A stretch of DNA of 64,000 nucleotides, from positions 44,390,014 to 44,454,013 of the forward strand of contig CP141144.1 in NCBI GenBank assembly GCA_035235625.1, written 5' to 3'. Origin of the DNA: Saururus chinensis (lineage: Eukaryota > Streptophyta > Magnoliopsida > Piperales > Saururaceae). The first letter of the stretch is position 1, and the number at the start of each line of letters is the position of its first letter. Below, piece by piece: positions 34,379 to 46,353 of the stretch. Made by a program: the position numbers and the translations under genes. Under the pieces are notes generated by a model. The model saw only the letters and a program-made list of their open reading frames with translations. It was not told the origin of the DNA and did not search any database.

Positions 34379-35520
34379 TTGTTAGGCTTGTCCACCCTCA
34401 TTTTCTCTATATGATTTCACATCATAGAAGGTTGTCGTTTCTTTTTCTCCTTGACCATCGAAGGCATTTGTGGAGTCATATAAAGAAAATTAGGTTAGGT
34501 TGTCGTTTCTTTTTCTCCCTAACGGTCGAAGGCATTAGTAGAATTCCTCTTAGTCGGCTTCATTTATATCGGGAATTCCTCATTCGAAAAAATTGGCTGT
34601 TGGACTTAAAGGGAGACCGAGGAGGAGGCGGCATTGTAAGTTGATTGAGATGTTATATTCTTTAAAAAAAATTAGTAAGAGAAATAAGATGTAAATTAAA
34701 TTAAAAATTAAATTATTAAATCAAATTTACTTACTTTTATGCTTGAAAGTTTAGACTTACTTTATAGAGAAGAAAAAAGTTTAAAAATTTTAAACTTAAA
34801 TCTTGATGATTAAGAGCTTAATTTTAATTAAAAATAATAATTAAAATAATTAAAAGATTGAGGCTTGAGAGTATTGGAGGAGTTGAAAAAGAGAGACGTA
34901 GATAGTAGAAGAAAAAGTGATCAGAAGGTTTAACACTCCTCCTTATAAATTTTTAAATATAATAATTACTTCTTTTACTCTTAAAAATTATTATTTAATT
35001 ATTATTAAGGTTAAAATTATTTTTATACAAAAAATGTGATAATTTTATAATCATAATATTATTTTAATTTATAAAAAAAAGAGCCGATTCCCTCTACGTC
35101 CTCAACTAACTGCGTTGAAGACAGCCGTAATATAGGAAGCGTTTTCTATGCTCCGCTCTGACGGTGAGCCGAGCGTAAGGAACGCCTGTGAAGTGTACGA
35201 TTTCAAGATCGATGGCGCACACACTAGCGCACGTTAGCGTGTGTAATACACACGCTAACGTGCGCTAGCGTGTGCGCCATCGATCTTGAAATATTACACA
35301 CGCTAACGTGCGCTAGCGTGTGCGCCATCGATCTTGAAATCGTACACTTCACAGGCATTTCTTACGCTCGGCTCATGTTGAAGAGGGAGCATAGAAAACG
35401 CTTCCCGTAATATATGGGGCCAAATGCCCCATCCCAACAACAGCTAAGCGGCTTTTAAATGTGAGGTGCCAGGTCGGGTTAAGCCCATTGATCCAGCATG
35501 TCGGGCTACGGCCCAGTCCG
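34379..35520 (-). mobile_element. hAT element 5' fragment, copy B
   Basis: Matches 11911-12760, including the ~75-bp internal duplication, and the hAT element at 25570-26340. Interrupted by a foldback MITE at 35135-35405. Confidence 0.6.
35135..35405. mobile_element. Young 271-bp foldback MITE with 9-bp target duplication
   Basis: Flanked by perfect 9-bp repeats CGTAATATA (35126-35134 and 35406-35414). Terminal 20 bp GGAAGCGTTTTCTATGCTCC is perfectly inverted at the other end. Almost the whole element is an inverted repeat; a ~45-bp internal segment (CACACGCTAACGTGCGCTAG and flanking CGATCTTGAAAT) occurs twice directly and once inverted. The orthologous position in copy A (12685-12693) has a single CGTAATATA and no insert. 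Nine-base duplications point to Mutator-like transposase. Confidence 0.9.
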
Positions 35521-35562
35521 GTGGTGCGGGCTGATGGACCTGATCACATCCGTAGTCACCAG

Positions 35563-36283
35563 TCAAGTCTAGCTGGACTAAGCAATTTCCAACGTTCTCC
35601 CATTTATATTTCAAGATTTGCACGTTGAAGCACCCAGTCAAGTCGTGGAAAAATCTTCTCCACAAAAGTATTAATGACTTATTTGTACGGTGCAGCCAAA
35701 AATACTATTTTCTTGAAATAGCACCAGGGATGACTTCACGTACGGTGATCTGTACTCAGTGGGATCTGTATATGATAGAAACTATATTATGATAATCAGA
35801 TGACCATTTCAAAATGTCATCATGATGTTTAATAAGAGATTCTCTAATGCATTTCCACATGCCAATCACTGGAGGCCAGCAAGCCGTATCCCAATTTAAA
35901 CATTGCCAAAAGAGTTCAAATTTTGCCACTTCCCACTGTATACATTTTTTTTTTAATTTCAAAAACCAGAAAACAGAAATCAAAGCCAACACAATAACGC
36001 TATTAAAATAAAATAAACTGCAAACAAATTAATTTCAGATTAATGACAATTCCCAAAATGCAAATTTCAGAAAGGAGACGCAAGTACGAAGAAAGTGATG
36101 CATTTAAGCTCTTATTTTCTTCTAGTCAAGTCTGGCTATGCAAATTCCAATCTGATCACATCCGTGGTTCACTGGTCAAGTCTTGCTGGACTATGCAATT
36201 TCCAACCTGCTTCAATGCTTCAAGAGCACGTTGCCGCACTCAGTCAAGTCTTCGCAGTGGAAAAATTTTCTCCACAAAGGGGG
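35563..36283 (+). promoter_or_regulatory. Distal and proximal promoter modules (B2, B3) of the intact kinase gene
   Basis: Modules at 35563-35672 and 36121-36283 repeat the family promoter sequence. The proximal one carries three W-box cores in reverse orientation: 36124-36129 (AGTCAA), 36174-36179 (GGTCAA) and 36242-36247 (AGTCAA). WRKY factors bind TTGAC(C/T), so induction by defence signalling is an inference. Confidence 0.55.
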
Positions 36284-36333
36284 TCTATTTAACTATTTTA
36301 ATTCTTTTCCTTAAACTTCTTTCCAGCAATAGC

Positions 36334-36441
36334 TATAAATTAGTCAATCTACTTCAAGTGTAGAAGACAACACATTCTTTCATTCTTCCATTCCGAGAAT
36401 AGTTATCTTCGTCTTCTCTCTCTCGTGCACAGCTTTCCATC
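36334..36441 (+). promoter_or_regulatory. TATA box and leader of the intact kinase gene
   Basis: TATAAAT at 36334-36340, 102 bp before the ATG. A fourth AGTCAA lies directly after it (36342-36347), and a CT-rich leader (CTTCTCTCTCTCG) precedes the start codon. The same arrangement stands before the two truncated copies. Confidence 0.65.
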
Positions 36442-39400
36442 ATGAAGCGAGTGGTCTTTGCTTTGCTAATCTCTCTCTCAACTCTATGTTGCAATGGCAT
36501 CAATGAGACTTGTTCGTCTTCCTGCGGAACCATCCGAAACATCTCTTACCCATTTCGCCAAAAGAACGATCCTCTGCACTGCGGAGATCCACAGTATGAA
36601 TTGGAGTGTGAAAATAATCAAACCGTACTGCACCTGAACCTGACTTGGATCATATCTGTGCTCAAGTTCTATGTCAAGGAAATCTCATATGAGAGACAGC
36701 AAATCCGGGTAATAGACCCTGGTCTGCAGCAAAATGACTGCTCATTTCAGCAGAACAGTCGTCTTACCTGGAGAGACTTCTCGTACGGTGATCCGTACTC
36801 ATTGCCATCTGCATTCAACAGAAACTATAGTATCAATGGAAACTATATTATGATCATCAGATGCCCATTCCAAGTAGACAAGCCATCTTATGTAGCAGGA
36901 AGTGTTTGCAGGAAGAACACCACGTATGAAGAGTATATGTATGCAATCACAGAAACGACTATCTCAGTATCAGCAGTCCAACCAAATTGTGAGCTTGTAG
37001 CCGCGGCTCCTACAGAACTTCAGACACTTAAAAACAGGAGCTACATAGAGATTCAGCGTGATTTGCTAATGGGTTTTAGCCTCTCGTGGAAGGCGCCCTT
37101 GTCATGTCGTGATTGTTTTAAAATTGGGAGTGAATGTACAGAATATTATCCAGAAGCATTCTATTCTCATTCTGGGCACTGTTTTCAATTTTCATCACTA
37201 TGCGACGGCTCCTCCAGTCGACCACTATGGTGTAAGTTTATCTCCAATTTAATTTACTAGCATTTGAACTTCTGGCTTTTCTCACCATTGTCTTGCCTCG
37301 CTGTGCGAGCCCTTTTTGCCATTAGTATGTCAAAAAAATTCAAGTAGAGATATAAATATATCATAAAAACTTATGACTAGATTGGTGGCTGTGCGGCTTT
37401 TGAGCCCTTTTTGCCCGACACAGTAAATATAATAAACTAAGTAAAACTGCATAAGTGGTATACTGAAACACTTTGTTTTACACAGGTTTCTTCTCGATAG
37501 ATGATCTAAGGTGGCACTCGATAAGTGGTAATTAATCTTCTCAACATACATCATTTTCAAGGGAATTACCTCTTTTTTTTTAAATTCATAAATTAATTTT
37601 TTTCTCTCTCTAAATCTTGAGCAAAAGGCAAGAATACGTGCTTTGAAGCCGAAGATATAAGAGCACTTCCAACGCGGGATGCCATCCTAGGTGGATTTAG
37701 CATCCCAGTTTGGGGCGCCACTTAGGCAAATGGGTCTCCATTTTGAGCATCTCTAATTGGTATTTTTGAAGACCCCTAAAGGAGAATCCCTAGGAACACA
37801 TCCTTATTCCTTTTGATTCAAGATTCAAAATCTTTAGTAAAAACTATCAACTCTCTTGAATGGAATGACTAATTAGTCGTGTTTATTGGCCAATAACATT
37901 CATTTTCCGTTTGTCTTTCTTTTTTTAACACTTACCATTGTAAATTATAGCTGCTATTCTGAGTCTCTGCCTATAGATTGTAAAAAAATGAACAGAGTCT
38001 TCACTTTTCATTTTTATATTTCCAGCCAATAGAATATATTTTATTAGTATTTGGTTCTCTTAGTAAATGTTGCTTCATCTATTGCTTTATAACTTCTCTC
38101 TCTCTCTGTCTCTTGGAGTTATTAATATTTATAGAAAAAAAATGAAAATACATTCAACTTAGCGAAAGAATTGGATGCAATAGCATGTTTTCTTACCGTC
38201 CTTGCCAAATGGAGTTCATTTAAATCATTATATTTATGGTCATGCAGGTGTTGTTAAATCGCTACGGATAATTATAAATGGTAAGCAGTTCACTGATTGG
38301 AAACTTTGTTTAGTCTTTTCCCGAGACTTGGATTTTTCAATTCATTATTTGACTTTTTAAATCTCCTTACAATTTGGAATGAGTCGAATATTTTATGTTT
38401 TGCTGTTGTTACGTTGCAGGGTTTTGTCGATATATCAGCTTTGAGGTCTTTCACGGTAAGGATTAATTAAGAAATTCAATATGTTGTATACAGCAGAGAA
38501 AGCTTACACCAAATTAACCAATTTCAGTGATTATTTATTTTTTCAGCATGGTTGCCACAAGTCAATGAGCTAGGTAGGACTGAATCTTTACTCTTCCAAG
38601 GATACAATTGTGAAGGATATGATGCCAAATCATCTATTCATTCTGTGGTTGCTTGCTTTGATTCGTTCACTTTGCATTGACATATATTATTTATTTCGGT
38701 TTTTTACAATAATCTTACTCTTCAAAGACTGATTCTTGCATTTCATTTTTTTGTAGGATACATTAATATGCTATTGGGTAAGAATTAGCAAATTCTAATC
38801 AGTCTCCGTATATTCAGTATTGTCATCTAATTGTTGAGAGTAAAAATTGAGATTCGCTATTTTTAAAATTTATACTATTTATTTATTGTCTACTGATTAA
38901 TTTTGTGTCCAACTCAATTTGTTCTCAGGATACTTTCTCGTTATAGGTAAGAGAATGCTAGTCTTCACTACAAAGCAATTATCCACTTAACCGGAGCCTA
39001 ACTAGTGCTTTATTCTCTTTTATGTGAAGGATCCTTATGGATAGGGAGAGCATTCCTTGCGCTACCATTCTTAGCTGCATTTCTTATTTATAGACTGAGG
39101 ACCAAGGACATATGGATGGATTCAACTATTGAAGATTTTTTGACCACTTATAGAAACCAATCCCCTACAAGATATTCCTATTCTGAAATCAAGAAGATCA
39201 CAAGAAATTTCAAAGAAAAACTGGGGCAAGGAGGCTATGGTTCTGTGTTCAAAGGGAAGATGTCAAGTGGTCGTCTTGTAGCAGTTAAGATGTTGAAGAA
39301 ATCCAAAGGCAATGGACAGGATTTCATCAATGAAGTTGCAACAATCGGAAGAATTCACCATGTCAACATAGTGCAACTCTTAGGATTTTGCTCAGAAGGG

Positions 39401-40222
39401 TCCAAACAGGGTCTGATCTATGACTACATGCCAAATGGGTCATTGGAAAAATATATATTTTGTCATGAAGATAATGTAAACATTCTAAATTGGAACAAAA
39501 TTGAAGAGATTGCATTAGGAATAGCTCGAGGGATCGAATACTTGCATCAGGGTTGTGATATGCGTATCCTTCATTTTGATATAAAGCCACACAACATTCT
39601 TCTCGATGAAAACTTCAAACCTAAGGTTTCGGACTTTGGACTGGCAAAATTTTACCCAACAGAACAGAGCATTGTGTCAGTCACAGCAGCAAGAGGCACA
39701 ATTGGGTACATGGCTCCTGAGTTCTTCTACAAGAATGTTGGAGGGGTCTCATACAAATCTGATGTTTATAGTTTTGGAATGCTTCTATTGGAGATGGCAG
39801 GGAAAAGGAAAAATTTTAATGGGCAAGCAGAGAATTCAAGCCAAATTTACTTTCCAGTGTGGGCTTATGATCAATTTAATCAAGGAGGGGACTTTGGAAT
39901 GGGAGAAACTGCTGAGGATGAGAAGGAAACTGTGAAAAAATTGATAACAATTGCACTTTACTGCATTCAAATGAAACCTATTGATAGACCGTCTATTAGC
40001 AAGGTTATAGAGATGTTGGAAGGACGTACAGAAGCTCCAACTATGCTGGCCAGGCCTTTCCTATCTGAACATCGAACAACCATTAATGAAGATGACAAGT
40101 CTGTGTCTGATTTTAGCGGGACATTAAGCTGCCACCAAATTCTGTCATACTCAGAGAATCATGAAGAAGCAGAGGACCAGTACACAGTAGTAGATATGCA
40201 CTCCATTCAACCTGCTCAGTGA
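36442..40222 (+). CDS. LRK10-like receptor-like protein kinase (rust-resistance kinase Lr10-like)
   Basis: Seven exons: 36442-37231, 38248-38280, 38420-38455, 38547-38573, 38757-38777, 38929-38946 and 39030-40222. Every junction is GT/AG and phase 1; the joined frame encodes 705 residues. Signal peptide 1-19, cysteine-rich GUB_WAK_bind region about 24-100 ([15 protein letters not shown]) and a WAK-associated C-terminal module to ~254 with CRDC and GHCF. The five microexons encode residues ~264-308, before a membrane segment at ~312-331 ([17 protein letters not shown]). Kinase: GQGGYGSV 374-381, Lys395, HFD 490-492, DFG 510-512, APE 537-539. HFD instead of HRD makes it non-RD, as is usual in this family and in many immune receptors. 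Expected to be a plasma-membrane Ser/Thr kinase sensing an unknown, perhaps wall-derived, ligand. An acidic tail of ~50 residues follows the kinase. The only apparently intact family member here. Confidence 0.9.
37232..38247 (+). other. Intron 1 of the intact kinase gene
   Basis: 1016 bp. If retained, translation would stop at 37260 after nine more codons, giving a secreted ~272-residue ectodomain. A possible MITE trace (GAGCACTTCCAACGCGGGAT) starts near 37661. Confidence 0.6.
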
Positions 40223-40687
40223 GGATGATAGCAGAAATTAATACATGAACAACTATATCATGGTGAAGCCAATTGTCTCGTGTTTTCACCATGCTCGAAA
40301 AGTTTTAAGATGAGAAACACCATTAATGACGTAAATTACTGGCTTCTATTGATAATGAGTTTTTACTCCAATAAGCTGAGAATTACTGGTTACTTTTATT
40401 TTTCATGTTGAAATGGAACAAGTAAATTATTGACAAGTTTCATGCACAATCAAAATTTTGTGAAATTGTTAAATGCATAGATTGGTTTTGGCAAGAAAAG
40501 ATTGATGCTGCAAATATGAAATTATTGATACTGGACATGGGTACTTTTTCAATCCTTTATATTCCATTTGGTTTGAATGAAGTGCATAGCATTTACATGT
40601 GGGCCTGAAATTTCACTTGATTGATAATCCTCCTCCAATTAAATAATATTCTTTGTGATTGATTCATTAAGGTTCTTTTTTTTCTTT
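40223..40687. other. 3' flank of the intact kinase gene
   Basis: AT-rich, presumably including the 3' UTR. The next element begins 466 bp after the stop codon. Confidence 0.5.
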
Positions 40688-41639
40688 GAGTTTTTTCCAT
40701 ATTGCCTGGCCAAAGAATGAAATATTCGATATTCCCTGGATTTTAAACGGAAATACCATATGACCTGGAATAACACGATATAAAGTAAATTTGGGACTAA
40801 AATACCCCTGACCAGAGGTAGGGTTTTATATCGTGTAAAACCCTCACGAAGTCGCATTCATTGGCATACGACTTTAGATGCTGACGATTCCTCTGATTGA
40901 AAACCCCGTTCCAATTCAAAACTCCATTCTGATTGCAAAGTACTATGGTTCAACACTGTTCACGTGGCGTGGGAGAAGATTTTGCGACCTATCCTACCAG
41001 ACATGGAAGATTAGGGTTTTTTTGTTCTGAAACGAGTTTACGAATAACGAGTTTGTGTAGTTGAGTTTTGAAATTGTATGTCCCAAAGGTGGTTCTTCTT
41101 TGTAGCGGCGGTTCGGGTTTGCGGCGATCCAGGTAAAGGAGTAAACTTAGTAAAAAAGCAGTGGCCAAACAAGTGGTTAATCCGGCTCGGGGAACAGCAG
41201 CAGCGGTTTCGTGGTAAGGCATTTCATATATTTGTATGCATGATTTTTTATTTAGCGTGTATTAGAGCACATGACATAGGCAGTTGAAGCAAATTATCGT
41301 TGGGTCAGAAAGATGATGAGTCATATATCGTGTGTTCAATAAGACGCTGGAAACATGATGTTCAACCATTATGATATCGTGTATGCAACTTCCTCGTAGC
41401 GTATGTTCGAGCATACAATAAATATATTTATCATATAAATACAAGTTAGTTAGATAATGTGAATCACGCGGATATCGATTATGGTCACGACCTAGTGTTG
41501 ATTGACATATTTCTATCCAATGTTGTAGACTTAAAAGTTAGAGTATTGCATCAAATGGCAGAGTCAGTGAAGGTTTAGGAACGAATAGTTTCCCCGCTGG
41601 ATTGCGTATATCAAAAGACCTTGAAGATTCAGGGTGCTC

Positions 41640-41861
41640 GGCTGTGGCCAATGACTAAGATCAACAAATGCCCGTAGCAGGAAACAAACGAAGATTGTGG
41701 TTTGTTCGTGATGTACTACGCAACAAAACTGGCAGGGGACATCATTCAGCCAGATTTTAGACAACTCAAGATAACAGGCTTGGTCAGGCCGATGATCTGC
41801 GCTGCTATACTTTGGGCCCAAATCGAAGAGGGATTTGATCTAGATACAGATGAATTGTAAA
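41640..41861 (+). pseudogene. Ulp1-like protease C-terminal fragment in M1
   Basis: Reads MTKINKCP, a TAG stop, then QETNEDCGLFVMYYATKLAG and DIIQPDFRQLKITGL to a stop. This matches residues ~95-150 of the M2 protease, with catalytic Gln and Cys retained. The upstream part is fused to first-exon sequence by a deletion relative to M2. Confidence 0.7.
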
Positions 41862-43123
41862 AATAAAATAGACTTCTTTCACGCTTCGATTAACTGATAG
41901 ATTCAATGTTCAACCAATTATTTTGTAATTAACTACTATAATAGAAATACATGTACCAATGTCAGATGGTGTATAATCGATCAAAAGATTTGCACCAATA
42001 TCGTGTATTCGATAGCGCAAAATGTGAGTACATATATATCCGATCGTATTATAGTTCTCACGATTGATAGTTAGGTCATGTTATCGCATACACGCCACCT
42101 CGTATTAGGTCGTGTTATCGTTTACAAGACATCTTGTATTAGGACGTCTTTGATGTCGTGTAATCAAACAAACGAAAATGATGCAACTCGTTGATCATAA
42201 CTGATGACCGAACATTCTCGAACGAGGATGGTCATAGGAAAGTTTCAAACGTTAACCGAAATCAAATATGTTTCGGGATGACCACTTCAGAGGATGTTGA
42301 TGACCTATATGTCGCGAAATCGATAGATCATAATATTAATATTTTCCTTTAAATTTCAATTGTGACGGAACATTCGCGACATTGAAATAACGCTGGGTAA
42401 TAAATCGCCCCCCTTCAGATGCTGGTTAGGACTGCGCCACTGAAGAGGACAAATTACCATTTGGCACTATATCAATGTCCCAAAGGCTCCGTCTCGTGCT
42501 CTTCGTGAATTGGGTTAGCCCAGAGGTCACTTCAATATATATAGGCAGGATAAGAGGGATATGAACCGTTCAATATATATGGAAATTATTCCATATATAG
42601 TGTAATTGGAAATTGGAAATGACTCCTCACGAATTGGTGATTCTAATTTAATTGAAATCCCAAAAATTGTGGTGACGCTTCGGGAATTGGGTGTTTAAAT
42701 TAATGCAGTTGTCGTGTGTTTGATCGCATGACATGACCACTATCGTACAATTGATTACACTCTAGCATAAATATTCATTATCGTAGTCGTGAGCTCGTAA
42801 AACGGACTGATAACTCATCGTGTTCATGTGAACACGATATTTATGAAAGTCGTGTGAAAACAAAATGCGAGTGTATTATTGTCGCATGGTCGGTAACACG
42901 ATATACGAACATATCGTGTTAAGGAATACACTCTTGAACAAGTATCATTACATCCAATATAGGGGAAAGACAACTTTCAATGGGAAGAAAGATATAACTG
43001 TTATTAATTCATTACATCCAAAAAACTAATATTTATAGAACTTTAAAAAACAATGAAAATAACAATCTGTCTCGTTTCTAGCGATCAGTTGGCATGCAAT
43101 CTCCTTGCAGACTCACAGACCCA

Positions 43124-43306
43124 TCATTTCAAGAATAGGGCACTGTCCCCCAGGATGGAGCGAATTCGACAGATCATTGAAGACATTGATATATCGCCTT
43201 CTAGTGAAACATGCCCACCATTGGATATAGGTGAGGACCGTATCCGACGGAGGGCCGGTTCACCAGCCACCGCTACAACAATCTCCCAAATGATACGTCT
43301 CCGCAA
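43124..43306 (-). pseudogene. Transposase C-terminal tail remnant in M1
   Basis: Minus-strand reading containing GDISMSSMICRIRSILG resembles the 50620-50838 reading SSIGVMSMSQMFCDICI in M2. No known domain. Assigned only by position behind the transposase and by similarity between the two elements. Confidence 0.35.
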
Positions 43307-43610
43307 AGAACATCACTGTGCGAGTGATCTCCCTGCAATCTTCTCAAATATAGTGCAAAAATATTCTCCCCAAAACCACGACATTAATGCATGTCGTGTT
43401 ATTATATCTACGTTACAACTCATTATTGCTATATCGCATGTGTATGTCATGTAATTACTAATGCGATATATTACGCCTCATGTTTATTACTTCACATGAT
43501 ATGATTTAACCTTAACACGATATGTTCAATATCGTGGTCTCGAGTACACAAAATATTCCAATTGCGTATAATCAAAAGATTAATTGTTACCTGACAGTTT
43601 CAAAGGTGAA

Positions 43611-44018
43611 CTAAGTTTCATTGAATCCGGGATGAAATACGACATTAGAGCTGGGATGAGCCATTACGACGGGTGATTCAGCTTTGTTAACTATCTGGTT
43701 CCTTTCTACGGAGGGTGATGGTGATTTATCACCGTTGTCGGACTGTTTCATCTCGGCATACAATGATAACACCTCCTTATTCGCCTTCTTATGAATGGAG
43801 AATACTGATTGGAGGTCCTCATCATCTTGTAATTCATATATCATGGATGATTGAGAGGATGAAGTTAAATACTTCAAACTAACATTACCATTGACGGAAA
43901 GTCGTGCTTTGACTTGCCCCAGCAGCTTGCCAAAGCTCACCAATGGATGAATGTTCATCAACCGTTCCATTCCACCAATATGCACGTCATTGCCTACCTC
44001 TCCATTATAATGGAGCAC
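43611..44018 (-). pseudogene. MURA transposase N-terminus (PB1-like) in M1
   Basis: 135 residues in one open frame from MLHYNGEVGNDVHIGG, with SLKYLTSSSQSSMIYELQDD followed by EDLQSVF, the PB1-like pattern at the start of many plant MURA proteins (an acidic OPCA-like DDEDLQ). It lacks the DNA-binding and catalytic parts that follow in autonomous elements. The matching part of M2 is at about 54211-54530, where it is less intact. Confidence 0.65.
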
Positions 44019-44303
44019 TCACACAGCATTTGCGGTGCCAAAAAATATTTTTTTCTTGTTCACCAACTCTTACCGGTGAGTCACCGCCAGTAAGCCCCTG
44101 CCAGCAAGTTCCATTCTACACCGATGACTACCAGCACACCGGAATGGCACAACACTGTTCCGGTGTTCATTTATTACTCTCTACATTAAAACCTAATATA
44201 GTGAAAACCTAAGGGCATTTTGGTCCATAAATAGGTCATATGGCATTTCCGTTTAAAATTCAGGGAATATGGAATATTTCATTCTTTGGCCAGGCAAAAA
44301 CTC

Positions 44304-45322
44304 TTTTTTCTTTTTATCCATTTAACTTAAATTTTATATGTATTAGACTCCAAGTCATGTCCTATAAACTATTACGAAAAAGAGAAATAGTATGAATTAA
44401 CAAAGATTTCATTCAATTATCGTTGAGGCCGTACCCAAAACAAATTCAAAATTCTTTGACCTATTGGAAGAACTGCTAATAAGAACAAAAATCACAAGAG
44501 TATGGCACCTGAATTGAAATTATATGGCCCAAAATATAAAACTAGAAATGTAAGATATACTTGTGAATAAAGAAAACCTTTTCCCTTCACTTAATGTGAA
44601 TTTCTTGGCTCTCCATGTATGTCTTTCTCCTACATTTTGCATACCATCCAATCCTTCTTTTTCTTACACTTTGTCTTCTCTATTTGTTGTTGGTGGTCTA
44701 ATGTAAAGCTCCCAACTTTCTATGGTTGAAATGTTTTTCCCTCTGTGCTATATGTCTCTATGTATTCTATGTGATTTCAACATTGAATGAGCTCACCAAT
44801 CTTCCTTATGGAAATGCTTTGGGCATGCTTGCTATGTCCTCTATGGTGGTTTGAGTAGAGGTCCATTGCTTTTTTTGCGATTGCCCTCGGTTTTCTCGGT
44901 GTGCCTCCAATCTTGTCTCTAGCTAGTTGCGGTCGAGGTCCTTGGCCATGTGGGTCATCCATCTCTACTACAAGGGGTTTCCACTTTTTGTGGCACTAGT
45001 CTTTGCCCATATCAATGTTGGTAGTGATGGGACCATTTTTTGGGTTTCTTCTTTTTCTGACCTCATAGTAGGGTGATTTAGGTTTTGGTTAGTCAGCATC
45101 TGACCAATCCTTTGGAGTTGGCCCCTATGTTCTACCCTAGTAGGGCAGATGCGGTGGTGTTGATGGCATGCTACAATTCAATTTACTTATACTGGACATA
45201 ATATATGTGTTGTTCTCCATTGTTACTTTTGTGTTGTTGTTCTCCATTGTTACTTTGTGTTGTTTTACTTTTGGGTGTGCTCTGCTTCTCGCAACCTTAC
45301 CTTGTAGCAGGCTATGTTCTAA
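44304..45322. other. Spacer between the two Mutator-like elements
   Basis: No gene or repeat recognised. A ~27-bp direct repeat (GTTGTTCTCCATTGTTACTT twice) lies at 45210-45265. Confidence 0.4.
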
Positions 45323-46353
45323 GAATTTTTTCCATATTGCCTAGCCGAAGATTACAAATTTCCATATTCCCTAGATTTTAAACGCAAATGCTATCAAACC
45401 TAGAATAAGACAATATAATATAAATTTTGAACAAAAATACCCCTAACCGGAGATAGGGTTTTATATTGTGTAAAACCCTCACGAAGTCCCATTTACAGGC
45501 AAGCGATTCCTTCGTGAGAAAACTATGTTCTGATTTTTGACCCATCTCACCATCGATTTCATCATTTGGAGCATTAAGCAGCATTCATGCAGTGTGAGGG
45601 TAGATTTTGTGACCTATCCGACCAGCAATTGTAAAAAAACTCCAGTCGATTTTTCAAAGATTATGGTTTTTTAGTTTTGAGAAGGAGATATCAAAAACAA
45701 ATCCAGCGTTAGTTCCATTTCATCTTATATATTCAAGGTGATTTTGAAACCTTACACCATGTAGCAAATTTTTGTTTGACGTGATCCCGGTAAAGGAGTG
45801 AACTTTGGAGAAAATCAGTGGCCGATCGAGGGGTTAATCCAGCTTGGATCAGTTTCGTGGCAAGGCCTTTCCCAAAATCTACATTTTATATTTGTATGCA
45901 TGATTTTTTGTTTGTCGTGTAATAGAACACATGAAGTAGGTAGTCGAAGCAGCATATCGTGTTTTTAGAAAGATGATAAGTCATATATCGTGTGTTCAAT
46001 AAGACACTGGCAACACAATATTCAACCGTAGTGATATTGTGTATGAGAGGTCCTCTTATCGTATATCTGATAACACGATATATATACTTATCGTATATAA
46101 GGAAGTTAGTTAGTTAATGTGAATCAACGCGACTATTGATTATGGTCACGACCCATTGTTGATATACATATATTTATCCAATTTTGCAGACGTAAAGTTA
46201 TAGTATTAAAGCAAATGGCGGAGTCAGTGAAGGAAGCAGAAGATAAGAAGAAGAGAATCTACAGGAGAAGACTAGGTCGAGGAACGAATAGTTCCCCACT
46301 GAACTCCATCTTCAAAAGACCTTGCAGAATCACGTTTAGGATGCAAGACTATC

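Larger units (their letters stand above)
28948..36283. repeat. Segmental duplication, copy B
   Basis: Partner of 5224-13316, same order and orientation. This copy leads directly into the intact receptor kinase gene. Confidence 0.85.
40688..44303. mobile_element. Mutator-like element M1, internally deleted
   Basis: Long terminal inverted repeats: GAGTTTTTTCCATATTGCC and the following CTGGCCAAAGAATGAAATAT at the left match the reverse complement of 44190-44303. Flanks are nearly identical T-rich 9-mers (TTTTTCTTT). The interior is collinear with M2 (45323-54923) but lacks most of the protease gene and the whole DDE transposase core. It keeps a broken Ulp1 C-terminus, a transposase tail and the transposase N-terminus. 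It could move only with help. Confidence 0.8.

Noticed and set aside
43053..43454. 133-codon plus-strand open frame in M1
   Set aside because: The opposite strand matches the transposase tail of M2; the plus frame has no match in M2.
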